Shown here: in pieces, positions 1 to 9,286 of the stretch
Layout of the letters: each line of letters opens with the position of its first letter
Numbering within the stretch: position 1 is the first letter of the stretch
NCBI GenBank assembly: GCA_910577955.1
Contig: CAJTNC010000014.1
Span: forward strand, 17,608-81,607
Length of the DNA stretch: 64,000 bases
DNA from: an uncultured Lachnospiraceae bacterium
GTDB taxonomy: Bacteria; Bacillota; Clostridia; Lachnospirales; Lachnospiraceae
Direction: 5' to 3'
Position numbers and translations under genes: made by a program
Notes under the pieces: generated by a model
The model's database searches: none
The model's input: the letters and a program-made list of their open reading frames with translations, nothing else
Told to the model about the DNA's origin: nothing

Positions 1-229
1 TAGACTTTCCCTTGTATTATATCCCTTTCCCTCATATTACTAGCCTTCGTAAGTGCAAAAATAAGGAAAAGAAAAACCTGTAACAAATTATAGCATGAAA
101 TGAACAGAGCAGGAAGAACTGAAACTGAATTGATGTAACCACTTTTAACAGATATGTTTTACGGATAGACTGCGGAAAAGCGAAAGAAGGATTCATTAGA
201 ACCGTGATGACTTTAGCATTTACTCAAAG

Positions 230-303
230 CATTGCCAAAGCTGTTCCAAAGCTGAAATAGATCATTAGAACAGCTTTGGAGCAGCTTTGGCAATGTTATT
301 TTT
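230..303. repeat. Long hairpin after the AlbA_2 gene
   Basis: Two 25-nt arms (230-254 and 271-295) are complementary with one mismatch around a 16-nt loop. The right arm abuts the stop codon of the AlbA_2 gene. The octamer CAAAGCTG or its complement occurs four times in the arms. A T-rich tail (296-303) lies only on the plus-strand side, so this is a poor intrinsic terminator for the minus-strand gene; it may act as a 3' mRNA hairpin. Bases 1-229 show nothing recognisable. Confidence 0.6.
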
Positions 304-1627
304 TGATTTCCCAATATCCAAATCGTTTTCCGCCTTTACGTTCTATTTTTCCCTCATTCACCAATTCTTTCACATTTTTTTGAATGTGTGTCCTTGTTTC
401 GTTAAAAGCTTCCTGCAGCTCCTTTTGCGTTGCTGCCGGTTGATTTTGTAAATATTCCACTATTTTAGTTTTTAACGCTGTATCTTCAGCTTTAGAATCC
501 GGCTTTGAAAATTGTTTGCCAAATATTGAAACAGCAGCTAACTTTATCATAATATCTTCTGAATGTACCACATATTCTGGCTGTAAAGTTCCGTATTCGT
601 TACACACTTCAAAGATTTTTTGAATCCCTCGTCCCCAGCTTTCAATGTAGCCTGCTCTAAAAAACGCTCTCGCAATTTTGGGATTATATGGTCGGGATTG
701 ATGCCTTTGCAGCAGGGAATCCATCGTCCAATCGGATGGGAATACGCATTCATTACTAATATACATTGCATCGTCTTCAATACGAACTTGTATCGGTATT
801 CCGGCACTCCAACGGGAATGCACAAGTGCATTATAAAGCGCCTCTCTCACTGCGTCTTTTGGAAAAGGATATGTTTCTACTCTAGTTAAATTGTCATAAG
901 TAACAGGCGCCTTTAAATATTTCAAATAAATCAATTCCATTACACGTTCAGCCTGCATAAATAGCGATCCTATTACTTCATCTTGATACTGCAAATCAGA
1001 ACCCTTACCAAATTTTCCGATTCTTGTATAAGTTCCAAACATCCATTTTTGTGGTGTCCGATGGAAAAGAAGCACCGCAGCTCTGGTAAGTTTTCCATCT
1101 TTCAGCAAATCCAAACTGTCCAGAAGTTCTGCGTTACTCATATTTAAATCATCTTTCGTCATACGTTTGCTCCGGACTGCTTCCCGGCGAAAAATATCAA
1201 AACTTTCTTTATCTAAATCTTCTACAGCCACTCCTTCAATTACAGAATCCTCCCACCTTATACCGGTTTTTGAGGATATAAATTCTGTTAAAGCGGTACC
1301 CCGCAATACTTGTTTCGTACTGCCGCTTCGAAAATGATATTCGCCCTTATAACTAATCGGATAACTACTGGGACTTACAATAATCTCAATATATTCCAAA
1401 TCATTTTTTGAAAGCAGATTCACATCTGCAAGAAACCCCAAATTTGTTTGAATCTTATTCGGTATTTCTTCCAAGAGCCTTTTACCATTCTGCACGCCAA
1501 CGACTTTTCCCGCATCATCTACACCAATATAAATACTGCCTCCTTGAGCATTAGCAAATCCGCATATCCATTTCAGATATTCGTCGCGCCACGATTCTTT
1601 CCATTCAATATTCTGGCTTTCTGCCAT
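296..1627 (-). CDS. AlbA_2 (Schlafen-like) domain ATP-binding protein with C-terminal winged helix
   Basis: 443 residues. The N-terminus carries the AlbA_2 signature (ExKES near residue 8, then FANAQGGSIYIGVDD), found in putative transcription regulators and in defence-associated proteins. A middle ATPase-like part contains REALYNALVH near 260 and a GRGIQKI motif near 332-338, as in RecG-like/HATPase_c_4 proteins. The last 50 residues form a winged-helix DNA-binding region. Start chosen at the ATG at 1627, since AGGAGG at 1638-1643 is 9-10 nt away; the upstream TTG is too close. Its job here is unknown: transcription regulator or nucleic-acid-linked defence protein are both possible. Confidence 0.8.
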   Translation of the reverse strand: MAESQNIEWKESWRDEYLKWICGFANAQGGSIYIGVDDAGKVVGVQNGKRLLEEIPNKIQTNLGFLADVNLLSKNDLEYIEIIVSPSSYPISYKGEYHFRSGSTKQVLRGTALTEFISSKTGIRWEDSVIEGVAVEDLDKESFDIFRREAVRSKRMTKDDLNMSNAELLDSLDLLKDGKLTRAAVLLFHRTPQKWMFGTYTRIGKFGKGSDLQYQDEVIGSLFMQAERVMELIYLKYLKAPVTYDNLTRVETYPFPKDAVREALYNALVHSRWSAGIPIQVRIEDDAMYISNECVFPSDWTMDSLLQRHQSRPYNPKIARAFFRAGYIESWGRGIQKIFEVCNEYGTLQPEYVVHSEDIMIKLAAVSIFGKQFSKPDSKAEDTALKTKIVEYLQNQPAATQKELQEAFNETRTHIQKNVKELVNEGKIERKGGKRFGYWEIKK

Positions 1628-1641
1628 AAACAAAGTACCTC

Positions 1642-1780
1642 CTAGTTATCTCCTTCTGCAATATCCCTCGTTATCCTGTAATACGATAATATTTCAAGGA
1701 TTTCCGGGTCAGTACACTCATCATCTTCCTCTTTAAATTTATTCAGGGGAATGCAAGTCGTTCTCTAAGATTTTGGTCAT
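1642..1780 (-). pseudogene. Small frameshifted ORF upstream of the AlbA_2 gene
   Basis: An ATG at 1780 with a GCGGAG site opens a frame (MTKILENDLHS) that stops after about 13 codons. The next frame continues as a coding-like acidic stretch (NKFKEEDDE..DPEILEILSYYR) ending at the TAG at 1642-1644, which overlaps the ribosome site of the AlbA_2 gene. Removing one base from the CCCC run (plus strand 1746-1749) joins them into one protein of about 45 residues. I see this as a single-base frameshift or, less likely, a +1 recoding site. Family not recognised. Confidence 0.4.
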
Positions 1781-1808
1781 ATTTTCTCCGCATACTTTTC
1801 TAAAGAAA

Positions 1809-1837
1809 ATTTAATCACAAATCTGTGAATTTATCAA
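1809..1837 (-). promoter_or_regulatory. Predicted sigma-A promoter with inverted repeat in the spacer
   Basis: Minus strand TTGATA (1832-1837), 17-nt spacer, TTAAAT (1809-1814). The spacer contains TCACA-N4-TGTGA (1815-1828), a likely operator. It would drive the small ORF and the AlbA_2 gene. Confidence 0.5.
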
Positions 1838-1859
1838 CATTTATGTTTTCCCACAATTT

Positions 1860-3404
1860 TTACAGTTCCCTCTCATGTTCGTCCCGATATTTCTGGATCG
1901 AGTCCCAGAGTCCGTCCAGCGATTCGATGGTCTTACAGTACAATCTGTACTTCTCATCGTAAACTGCCGCCCGCCCTGAGTCAGGCAGCACAGGCTCAGA
2001 GATCCGGCACATTTTCTTTGCCGCCTCTTTGATATCCTTGTAAGCGCCGCAGGCCGCCGCCCCGATCAGCGCGCAGCCGAAAGCTCCCGTCTCGTTCACC
2101 TGCACGCTCTCCACAGGCAGTTTCATCACATCCGCAAACATCTGTGTCCACATCCCGGAGCGGGCCGCGCCTCCGGCCAGACGAATAGATTCCGGCGGCG
2201 TCTCACGGGTTTTTAGCAGCTTTTCCAGATGATATCTGTGGCTGAACGCCACCCCCTCATAGACGCTGCGAAGCAAGTGCTTTCTCGTATGGAAATTACT
2301 GATCCCCACAAAGCTGCCGCCCGCGTTCGGATGCACGTTGCTGGCCATCAAAAACGGCAGATAGACCGGACAAAACTGCTCCGGCGGAATTTCCTCCACC
2401 CACTCGTTCATCTGCTCGTAAATATTCTTTCCGCTCTCTTTACACGCCTCCCGCACCTCCGGCAGCAGATTTTTCATAAACCACTCGTTATTTCCCGCCG
2501 ACGTAGGACTGCATTCTTCCACCAGATAGTATTCAGGGAGACAGAAGAAGGAATTCATCATCACGCTGCCGTCCATGACCGGTTTTTTCCCGATATACTC
2601 GTTGATGCTCCATGTGCCCGCTATCATGCACAAATTTTTCTCGTCCGTGACCCCCACGGCCACCGCACAGGCATCGATATCGAAGGCGCCGCCCGCCACC
2701 GGCGTTCCTGCTCTGAGCCCTGTCTTTTCCGCAGCTTCTTTTGTCACGGTTCCGCAGATATCCGTGGAATACCTAAGAGGCGGCAGCTTTTCCATACATT
2801 CCGAAAGCCCGAACAATTCAAGCAGTTCCGGATCATACTCCCCCGTGTGCAGATTGACAAAATTGCATCCCGAATAGTCCGTGCGCTCCGCAAAAGCTTC
2901 GCCCGTCAGGCGAAAACGCACATAATCCTTGCAGGCAAAGATCCATTTTGTCTTTTCTAAGGTCTCAGGCTCATTATCCTTTAACCAGGCAAGCAGCGAC
3001 ACCGGCTGGCTGCTCAATATATGCTGGCAGGATCTGGCAAATACTTTCTCCTCCGTCCCGTCCTTTTTCCATTTCACCGGATAACTCCACGCGCGGTTGT
3101 CCGTGGAAATGATGCCGTTTCTCACAGGCTTTCCGTCTTTTCCCCAAAGATACAGACCTTTTCCGTGGCCGCAGACAGCGACGCAGGCGATCTCTTCTCC
3201 TCTGGCGCCCGCCTTTTCCAATGCCTTTTTTATCACAAGACAGTTGGCTTCCCACATTTCCTCCATATCCCGCTCGGTAAATCCGGATTTAGGCACAAAC
3301 ATCTGCGTATCCGTCCCCACCGCCGCAAGTTCTCTTCCGTTCTCATCAAAAACAGCCGCTTTCGTCGCGGTCCCGCCGTTATCCAGTCCAAGATAGTACA
3401 TCAT
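1860..3404 (-). CDS. FGGY-family carbohydrate kinase (xylulokinase/LyxK-like)
   Basis: 514 residues, usual for FGGY kinases. The phosphate-binding LGLDNGGTATKAAVFD motif is at residues 5-20, the catalytic-base region GGAFDIDACAVAVG at about 238-251, and the second ATP-binding motif (LAGGAARSGMW) near 420. It would phosphorylate a sugar or polyol in the cytoplasm using ATP; the N-terminal half resembles L-xylulose/3-keto-gulonate kinases more than glycerol kinase, but the substrate cannot be read from sequence. It is the last gene of a 13-gene operon, 46 nt after the MFS gene, so it probably commits the imported substrate. Start ATG-ATG after GGGGGTGG. Confidence 0.85.
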   Translation of the reverse strand: MMYYLGLDNGGTATKAAVFDENGRELAAVGTDTQMFVPKSGFTERDMEEMWEANCLVIKKALEKAGARGEEIACVAVCGHGKGLYLWGKDGKPVRNGIISTDNRAWSYPVKWKKDGTEEKVFARSCQHILSSQPVSLLAWLKDNEPETLEKTKWIFACKDYVRFRLTGEAFAERTDYSGCNFVNLHTGEYDPELLELFGLSECMEKLPPLRYSTDICGTVTKEAAEKTGLRAGTPVAGGAFDIDACAVAVGVTDEKNLCMIAGTWSINEYIGKKPVMDGSVMMNSFFCLPEYYLVEECSPTSAGNNEWFMKNLLPEVREACKESGKNIYEQMNEWVEEIPPEQFCPVYLPFLMASNVHPNAGGSFVGISNFHTRKHLLRSVYEGVAFSHRYHLEKLLKTRETPPESIRLAGGAARSGMWTQMFADVMKLPVESVQVNETGAFGCALIGAAACGAYKDIKEAAKKMCRISEPVLPDSGRAAVYDEKYRLYCKTIESLDGLWDSIQKYRDEHEREL

Positions 3405-3450
3405 AGGCCACCCCCTTTTCCTCTTTTCCGGTTCTTCCGTCTTTTTCTTT

Positions 3451-4647
3451 TTATTCTACCATTTTTTCCCTGTGAGGAACAGTGGATTTCTGCACTGCAG
3501 TAACCGCCGCCGCATAAACTATCCCGAGAAACAGCGTAATGCCGATGCAGACATATAACCGGCCTGCCACAGCGCTTTTGCCCGTGATCCGGAGGGCTGC
3601 TCCGGACAGAAGCGGCGACAGAAACGTTCCCAGATTGCCGCCTGCCAACATCACCGCCGCCCCAAAAGCCGCCTGAGTCGGATTCACTTCTCTTGTGACC
3701 TGCATCATACACTGGGGCATAGTAAACGTGATCGCCGAACCGGATATCAAACACCCCATCAACAAAAAGGGCAGCGATCTGCCTCCCACGATTCCGACTA
3801 TCCCGACGCACAGGCACACAAATCCGAGGGGTATCGTATACAGATGCAAATACCGGTCCACCTTTCCAAAGATCGTTCCTGCCAAAACTCCCCCGAGGAG
3901 GCTGACCGCGGAAGCCACCCCTGCCGTCGCCGCATTTCCGATGCCGTTTTCCGAAATGAACATGGAAAGATTCGTGGGCACCGCGTTAAAACAGAACAGA
4001 AACAGCGACCCGGTAAAAGCATATCCGAACAGCCTTCCGCTAATCTGTATCTTTTGTTCTTCCCGATACCTTTGTCCTTCCTGCCCTTTCTTCCCCGGAA
4101 CAAACAACAGACAGCAGACAAACCCGGGAACAACCAACAGAAGTACGGCATAATTCAGATACCATGCCGCGGATGCAAGCACACCGCCCGCAAGACTCAT
4201 CGCCATCGCGCCGAAGCTGTTGGCCGCAGACTGAATCCCCATCAGATCCGCCTTTTTCGGTCCGTCAAAATAGTCCGTGAGCAGCGAGATCGCAAGGGCA
4301 CACACAAGTCCCATACCGATCCCCAAAAGAGAAGACCATACCCGCAAAATCCCCATGCTCCCATGAAACAGCACGGGCAGGATCCCCGCCGTTATCATGC
4401 ACAGACAGCCCGTGCAGATCAATGCTTTTTTGGAAAACCGTCTCAACAGCCAAGCAGAGAACAGGGATAACACCAACACAAATATCCCCGACATCGTCAT
4501 CAAAAACTGAACGCTCTCCGCGGAAGCCCCGGGGAACGCTTCACTGACCCCGGACATCATCGGCGCAAGCCCTGTGGGCGCCATCTGCATCAGAGACAGC
4601 AAAAGAACCGTCACCGCGATCATTCTTTTGTTCACACTCTTCTCCAC
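3451..4647 (-). CDS. MFS transporter
   Basis: 398 residues, almost entirely hydrophobic helices separated by short basic loops, fitting 12 transmembrane segments of the major facilitator superfamily. A long basic loop near the middle (residues about 187-203) matches the usual split between the two six-helix halves. Likely a proton-coupled sugar or organic anion carrier, or an exporter. It sits 10 nt after the YhcH gene and 46 nt before the kinase, so it should act in the same pathway, in addition to the ABC importer encoded upstream. Confidence 0.8.
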   Translation of the reverse strand: MEKSVNKRMIAVTVLLLSLMQMAPTGLAPMMSGVSEAFPGASAESVQFLMTMSGIFVLVLSLFSAWLLRRFSKKALICTGCLCMITAGILPVLFHGSMGILRVWSSLLGIGMGLVCALAISLLTDYFDGPKKADLMGIQSAANSFGAMAMSLAGGVLASAAWYLNYAVLLLVVPGFVCCLLFVPGKKGQEGQRYREEQKIQISGRLFGYAFTGSLFLFCFNAVPTNLSMFISENGIGNAATAGVASAVSLLGGVLAGTIFGKVDRYLHLYTIPLGFVCLCVGIVGIVGGRSLPFLLMGCLISGSAITFTMPQCMMQVTREVNPTQAAFGAAVMLAGGNLGTFLSPLLSGAALRITGKSAVAGRLYVCIGITLFLGIVYAAAVTAVQKSTVPHREKMVE

Positions 4648-4657
4648 AACTTTTCCC

Positions 4658-5107
4658 TCACACTTTCACAACAATTTTTCTGACAGTGCACCGTTTATCT
4701 GTCATACAGTTCGGTCTGTGCGCATCCGTAGGCGGAACGATCACGAAATCGCCGTCGCGAAGCAGAGCGCCGCCGTGTTTCGGAGGATTCCGATAGTATT
4801 GGATATCATCCTCTTCGCTGTACTCCCCGTCCGGAATCAGTCCTTTGGCCGGCACGATCCCGACAAATTCTTCTCCCTTTACAACAAACTGAATATCAAA
4901 ATAATCCCTGTGTGTCTCAAATCTTCTGGTCTCCTCCGGATCTGTCGTATATTCCTGAATTTTTGCCAGAACACCCTCCGCCACCGGAATTTCCGTTCCC
5001 GGCGTCAGGGACATCAGATCCGTCTTCGTCAAAAACTCAAAGGCTTGGCGAAAGCGTTCTCCCGCATAGTCATATTTTTTGATATCATTCAAATTGCATG
5101 TGATCAT
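4658..5107 (-). CDS. YhcH/YjgK/YiaL family protein
   Basis: 149 residues, the full length of the YhcH/YjgK/YiaL (EbgC-like) cupin family. Visible family features are THRDYFDIQFVVKGEE near residues 70-85, the acidic DGEYSEEDDIQYY block, and a C-terminal DAHRPN motif with metal-binding histidine. Relatives occur in sugar acid, sialic acid and beta-galactoside operons and are thought to bind a metal and act on sugars, possibly as anomerases or isomerases. Its place between the SnoaL-like and MFS genes supports a carbohydrate-derived substrate. Confidence 0.85.
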   Translation of the reverse strand: MITCNLNDIKKYDYAGERFRQAFEFLTKTDLMSLTPGTEIPVAEGVLAKIQEYTTDPEETRRFETHRDYFDIQFVVKGEEFVGIVPAKGLIPDGEYSEEDDIQYYRNPPKHGGALLRDGDFVIVPPTDAHRPNCMTDKRCTVRKIVVKV

Positions 5108-5132
5108 CTTATTTCATTCCTCTCTTTTCTTT

Positions 5133-5900
5133 TTATTCCGGCAGTTTTTTCGGCACAGGTTCCGGCACTCTGTCCGGACCGTACTGCCAATGCTCCGTGC
5201 TTGGGCCGCTTGGCAGATTTTCTCCGTGTGACTGAGGCGGCAGGGGTTTTGACGACTCAAATAAGGATTCCAGCCACATGCCGTCCGTCATAAGCCTCTC
5301 TCCCGCGTAGCGCACCCAGTCTCTGTCATAGGGACAGCGGAAATATTCGCTGACATGGAGATGCAGTATCTTCCACACTCCGTCTTCCAAAACAAAATCC
5401 ACATCATATTTCTGCAGTAAAATTTCCGCCCGGTAACGCCTGCCGTCCGGCGTTATGCTCGAGAGCAATGCCCTCCTGCCATCCGCCCGATCCGGCGGGG
5501 CTGTCCCCAGATCACCGGCATCCGTCTCCGTCAAAAAAGCCATCCAAAGTCCTCTCGCCCGCTCTCCGCTTTGCGAGACTTCCAACAAAGGCGTCGAAAA
5601 CGACAGTGTTGTCATCTTTCCGGGGACAGCCTTTTTATTGTAGAATGTCTCCACTTTCCAGCGCTCTTTGTATACGCCGGAGGCGCCGTATTCCAAGCTT
5701 GCCTCATCGCTCTTTGTCCATAGATCCGTCAGGATCCTTTCTTTCAGGTCCGCACCGCAGTAAAAAGCGTAGCGCCCCATAAGATCGGCTATAGCTATCC
5801 TTGCTTCCGACTGCCTCGCCTTCTCTTCCAATCTCAAGATCCGCTCTTCTACAGACTTTTCCGCTCCCTTATTTTCCATCATCGTCTCTTCCGTTTTCAT
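5133..5900 (-). CDS. SnoaL-like (NTF2 superfamily) protein
   Basis: 255 residues. After a short acidic/coiled N-terminus, residues about 30-195 look like a SnoaL-like cone fold: an IADLMGRYAFYCGA helix, a central part with LSFSTPLLEVS, and YDVDFVLEDGVWKILHLHVSEYF, the usual closing strands. The C-terminus is proline-rich (GPDRVPEPVPKKLPE). Members include polyketide cyclases, hydratases and isomerases, so no reaction is assigned. It sits between lactonase-like and YhcH genes in the catabolic operon, which favours a small-molecule isomerase or hydratase role. Confidence 0.65.
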   Translation of the reverse strand: MKTEETMMENKGAEKSVEERILRLEEKARQSEARIAIADLMGRYAFYCGADLKERILTDLWTKSDEASLEYGASGVYKERWKVETFYNKKAVPGKMTTLSFSTPLLEVSQSGERARGLWMAFLTETDAGDLGTAPPDRADGRRALLSSITPDGRRYRAEILLQKYDVDFVLEDGVWKILHLHVSEYFRCPYDRDWVRYAGERLMTDGMWLESLFESSKPLPPQSHGENLPSGPSTEHWQYGPDRVPEPVPKKLPE

Positions 5901-5916
5901 CCCCTCATCCTCCCTG

Positions 5917-6957
5917 TCAGACGTCCATTCTTCCGCTTACGGCTACGGCCGCGGGCGAAGGGATCGCTGTCCTCCCTCCCGCTTTTGCAAGGGCGCCGTT
6001 TTCATAATCGATCTCATGTACGCTGATCTCGTCGGAATGCTGCAGGGCCGCCACAACTATTCTTCCGTCTCCGGAAATGTGAAAATCTCTCGGTCCCTTT
6101 CCGGGCAGTTCCGCAATACTTTTTCTCTCAAGCGTTCCGTCCGTTTTTCTCTCAAACACCGTAATGGAATTTGTTGTGCGGTTCGCCGCAAGCAAAAGTC
6201 TTCCGTCAGGCGTCGCCCGCAGGGTACTGGTTGCGACCGGTCCCATGTAAGTTTCCTCCATCACCGATATTTTCTGTATCAGCCGCAGTCCCCCACCCTT
6301 TGACAAGTGTTCCTCAAAGACATAGATATCGTCCGGCATCTGCATCATAGCGTATATATACTTTCCGCAGGTCTCAAAATACCGCGGAAAAGGCTTGTTC
6401 GGAAATTCATAGGATGTGACCCGCTCCCCGTCTTCGGCGCGGTAGATCACAAGGGCGCACTCCGCCAAAGAAATAACGCCGATATATTTCTCTCCCACAG
6501 GAGCCACACAGTGCAGCGCCTTCCAGCCTGCATCTGCGGGCGGTTCCACCACAAGCCTTGCAGGCAGCAGCGCCCCCTCCTCCGACACCGGGAATGCGGT
6601 CCATGTCCCGCAGTAAAAATTGCAGGCGTAGACATTCTCGCAGGCTTCATCTACCGCGGCACAACAGGTCCGCTGTCCGAAACTTCTCTGACCTCCAAGC
6701 TTTGTAAGCCTGCCGTCCCCCTCTATCCGGTATGCCGATACTCCTCCGTCCGCATACCCGTCGAAGGTCATCCCCTCACTGACCGCATAGAGAAACCTTT
6801 CCGATTTATCAAGCGCCACGCCTCCGGCATTGTAAGCCTGTGCCGCTGCCGTCACTTCCGCTTCCAGGGATTCCCCATCAATGCGGACCGTGTATATCCC
6901 CTGACTGCCCCTGACGGAATTTGTTCCGATATAGGCCTGATAATATGATTTTTTCAT
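5917..6957 (-). CDS. Lactonase family protein (Pgl/YbhE-type seven-bladed propeller)
   Basis: 346 residues with the repeating blade pattern of the lactonase family (PF10282): GGVALDKSERFLYAVSEG, CCAAVDEACENVYACNF, STLRATPDGRLLLAANR and a closing DFHISGDGRIVVAA. Family members hydrolyse 6-phosphogluconolactone, and related enzymes may open other sugar lactones. Start is the ATG at 6957 rather than the upstream TTG, because GAAGGG is 7 nt before it and its ATGA overlaps the stop of the preceding gene, indicating translational coupling. No signal peptide, so cytoplasmic. Confidence 0.8.
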   Translation of the reverse strand: MKKSYYQAYIGTNSVRGSQGIYTVRIDGESLEAEVTAAAQAYNAGGVALDKSERFLYAVSEGMTFDGYADGGVSAYRIEGDGRLTKLGGQRSFGQRTCCAAVDEACENVYACNFYCGTWTAFPVSEEGALLPARLVVEPPADAGWKALHCVAPVGEKYIGVISLAECALVIYRAEDGERVTSYEFPNKPFPRYFETCGKYIYAMMQMPDDIYVFEEHLSKGGGLRLIQKISVMEETYMGPVATSTLRATPDGRLLLAANRTTNSITVFERKTDGTLERKSIAELPGKGPRDFHISGDGRIVVAALQHSDEISVHEIDYENGALAKAGGRTAIPSPAAVAVSGRMDV

Positions 6958-7553
6958 TCTGTTTCCCTTCTTTTCCAATGTTCTTGATGTATCACCGCAC
7001 CGTACCGGTTACGGATCACATATTCCGTTCTCATCTCCGCGATCCACAGCCCAAGCGAAAGCCCAAGCATCGCCAGCCAGAAAGCCGCCACAGCCGCTTC
7101 CTTCCCCATATCCTGAGAGGAAGCGGTCTTCACCAGAAAGATGCCGTGCCATACAAAATTCAGACCCGCAAGGACGGCAGTAAAAAATCCGCCGAATTTG
7201 ACCATCATGGAGGTCTCCGCATAGTCCGCCCTTGTCATGATCTTCTTTTTCCACAGGCCGCAGACACAGCCGCAGCATAACACAAACAAAGGAATCACGG
7301 CAATGACGCCAAAGGCCGGCAGCGCTCCTTCTATGTTGCTCTGCGTATCCTGCAGATTGGCCAGAAGAAAAAGCGCCATGCAGCAAACCGACGCCCAAGC
7401 GGACAGCAGCTTTTTTCTCCGATACTTCTTCTCCGTCATGGAGACACAGTAGGTATTGCCGATATAAACTAACTCTCTTTTGATCTTTCCTTCCTGATCT
7501 TCGGTCTCCTGTATCTCATAATCCTGAAAATATTTTTTTGAACGTATTTTCAC
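6954..7553 (-). CDS. Unrecognised membrane protein
   Basis: 199 residues, not recognised. A charged N-terminal part of about 50 residues (MKIRSKKYFQDYEIQ.., YIGNTYCVSMTEKKYRRKK) is followed by four hydrophobic stretches near residues 50-66, 80-98, 122-142 and 152-168. The start is GTG at 7553 with AAGGAA upstream. It is placed between the ABC importer solute-binding protein and the lactonase gene and overlaps the latter by 4 nt, so it is a real member of the operon. It may be a membrane accessory or sensor; nothing in the sequence says which. Confidence 0.7.
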   Translation of the reverse strand: MKIRSKKYFQDYEIQETEDQEGKIKRELVYIGNTYCVSMTEKKYRRKKLLSAWASVCCMALFLLANLQDTQSNIEGALPAFGVIAVIPLFVLCCGCVCGLWKKKIMTRADYAETSMMVKFGGFFTAVLAGLNFVWHGIFLVKTASSQDMGKEAAVAAFWLAMLGLSLGLWIAEMRTEYVIRNRYGAVIHQEHWKRRETE

Positions 7554-7575
7554 AAGAACATTCCTTTCTTATGGC

Positions 7576-7608
7576 AAACGGCCCGGCTCTGAAAAAGCCG
7601 AACCGTTT
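7576..7608 (-). other. Intercistronic stem-loop after the solute-binding protein gene
   Basis: Stem AAACGG/CCGTTT (7576-7581, 7603-7608) plus CGGCT/AGCCG (7584-7588, 7596-7600). There is no T-run on the minus-strand exit side. Such stem-loops often follow solute-binding protein genes and raise their mRNA level relative to neighbours. Confidence 0.5.
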
Positions 7609-7632
7609 TCTCTTTTTTTCCGGATATCCCGG

Positions 7633-9273
7633 TTACTCCGCAGATACCAGAGGGCGGACATTCCAGATATTCGGCCAGCAGTGTGCGTCATACACAACCC
7701 CTGTCAGATCGGAGGACCACGCGTCAGGGATCACCACATTACATACTGTAGAACAAGCGTAGTGTTCCGCCAGAAAATCCTGCACCTTTGCGTATGCATC
7801 GTATCTCTCCTCATCGGGAGCTGCCCAAGCTGCATCGATCAGGGCATGAAGTTCCTCCTCGTCTTCGCCGACATAAGCATTCCATGAAGTTTCGATCCTG
7901 CTGTCCGCAAACTCTAACATACGTCCCACATCCCACGTATCATTCTCGCCGAATCCGATGGCGATCTCGCCATTCCACGAATGCTGCAGCATAACTACCA
8001 GATCCACGGTTTCGATATTCAACGTCACGCCTATCGCCGCCAGCTGCGCTTTCATCACCTCGTAATGAGCGGATGAAGCGCCGTTTACCGCATAAGTCGT
8101 GAAAGTCAGTTCCTCCGCGCTGTAGCCCGAGTCGGCAATCAACTGTTTTGCACTCTCCACATCCTGTTGATACTCCTCACACTCATAATAGTAAGGGGAA
8201 GCCGGTCCCGTCACAGAAGAGTAAGAAGGTTCTGCAAATCCTGCGTAAGCGGCCTGCGCCAACAGCTCCTTGTCAAGGGAAAGCAGAATCGCTTTTCTCA
8301 CGTTCTCATTCTCCAACACCGGAAATGCCTTAGGCGTAAACCAGATCGGCAGCGTAACGTTCTGTTCGTATACATTTACGGTGATATTATCATGGCTTTT
8401 CAGTTCCTCCACCTGATTCGTGGAAAGATTGAAGGCCACCTGTACATCGCCGGACTCAAGGGCCGTTGCCCGGGCTACCGGATCCTGAATAAAGGAAAAT
8501 TCAATATATTTATAATAAGGAAGATTCTCTTTGTCCCAGTAATTTTCGTTGCGGACCAACGTCATCTTTTCTCCCGTCTGCCAGCTGTCAAGCACATACG
8601 GTCCGGAGCCCACCGGATTCATGGCAAACACAGTCTCGTCCTTTCCGACTTCCTCAAAAGCCTTCTCGGAAAAGATCGCATAATAAGTACATCCGAGGAT
8701 CTCAGGCAGGTTTCCGTATGGTCTCGAAAGCGCCACAATGATGTGGGTGTCGTCCACCACTTCCGTATTCTCCATATCGAACATCAGACTGTAATGATTC
8801 AGCGTATAATCAAAGGAAGCCTGAAGAGACGCCTTCACATCACTGGCGGTCATCAATTCCCCGTTGCTGAAATACACATCGTCACGGAGCGTAAATTCCA
8901 CATGGGTGTCGTCAATAAAGTTCCACTCGGTTGCCAGAGAAGGATAGGCCTTCTTCTCCTCATCATTCCACCGCACCAGCGTGTCAAACAGACAACTGTC
9001 CACACGGTTGGATGTCTTGTTCGTCACATAGTTGGGGAAAATGGACGTCGGCTCTCCGTCGCAGGCTACTTTCAGCGTCTCCTCCGAAGTGCCCGCCGCA
9101 GGTTCTTTTCCCTCAGGCACCGCTGTCGCATCATTCTCCTGTGCCGGCGTCCCGGTTTCCTCTGCGGCTTCCTGCGCCGGTGTCTGTGTTTCCGTATTGC
9201 TGCCGCAGCCGGCAAGCAGAGACAGGCACATTGTTCCGGCAAGAATAAGCGCTGTTATTTTTTTTGCTCTCAT
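7633..9273 (-). CDS. ABC importer solute-binding lipoprotein, family 5 (DppA/OppA-like)
   Basis: 546 residues. A lipoprotein signal (MRAKKITALILAGTMCLSLLAGC) puts the lipidated cysteine at residue 23, followed by a Thr/Glu/Ala-rich linker and a family-5 solute-binding domain with the usual WNFIDDTHVEFTLRDDVYFSNG motif, and VGSGPYVL near the middle. It captures the substrate outside the membrane for the permease pair. Family 5 binds peptides, nickel, opines or oligosaccharides; the surrounding sugar-type enzymes suggest a glycoside or sugar acid rather than a peptide. It is the last of the importer genes (order B-C-D-F-A). Confidence 0.88.
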   Translation of the reverse strand: MRAKKITALILAGTMCLSLLAGCGSNTETQTPAQEAAEETGTPAQENDATAVPEGKEPAAGTSEETLKVACDGEPTSIFPNYVTNKTSNRVDSCLFDTLVRWNDEEKKAYPSLATEWNFIDDTHVEFTLRDDVYFSNGELMTASDVKASLQASFDYTLNHYSLMFDMENTEVVDDTHIIVALSRPYGNLPEILGCTYYAIFSEKAFEEVGKDETVFAMNPVGSGPYVLDSWQTGEKMTLVRNENYWDKENLPYYKYIEFSFIQDPVARATALESGDVQVAFNLSTNQVEELKSHDNITVNVYEQNVTLPIWFTPKAFPVLENENVRKAILLSLDKELLAQAAYAGFAEPSYSSVTGPASPYYYECEEYQQDVESAKQLIADSGYSAEELTFTTYAVNGASSAHYEVMKAQLAAIGVTLNIETVDLVVMLQHSWNGEIAIGFGENDTWDVGRMLEFADSRIETSWNAYVGEDEEELHALIDAAWAAPDEERYDAYAKVQDFLAEHYACSTVCNVVIPDAWSSDLTGVVYDAHCWPNIWNVRPLVSAE

Positions 9274-9286
9274 GTTTGATTCCTCC

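Noticed and set aside
8167..9279. 370-codon plus-strand open frame
   Set aside because: It is antisense to the solute-binding lipoprotein gene, has no family features and follows from codon bias of the real gene.
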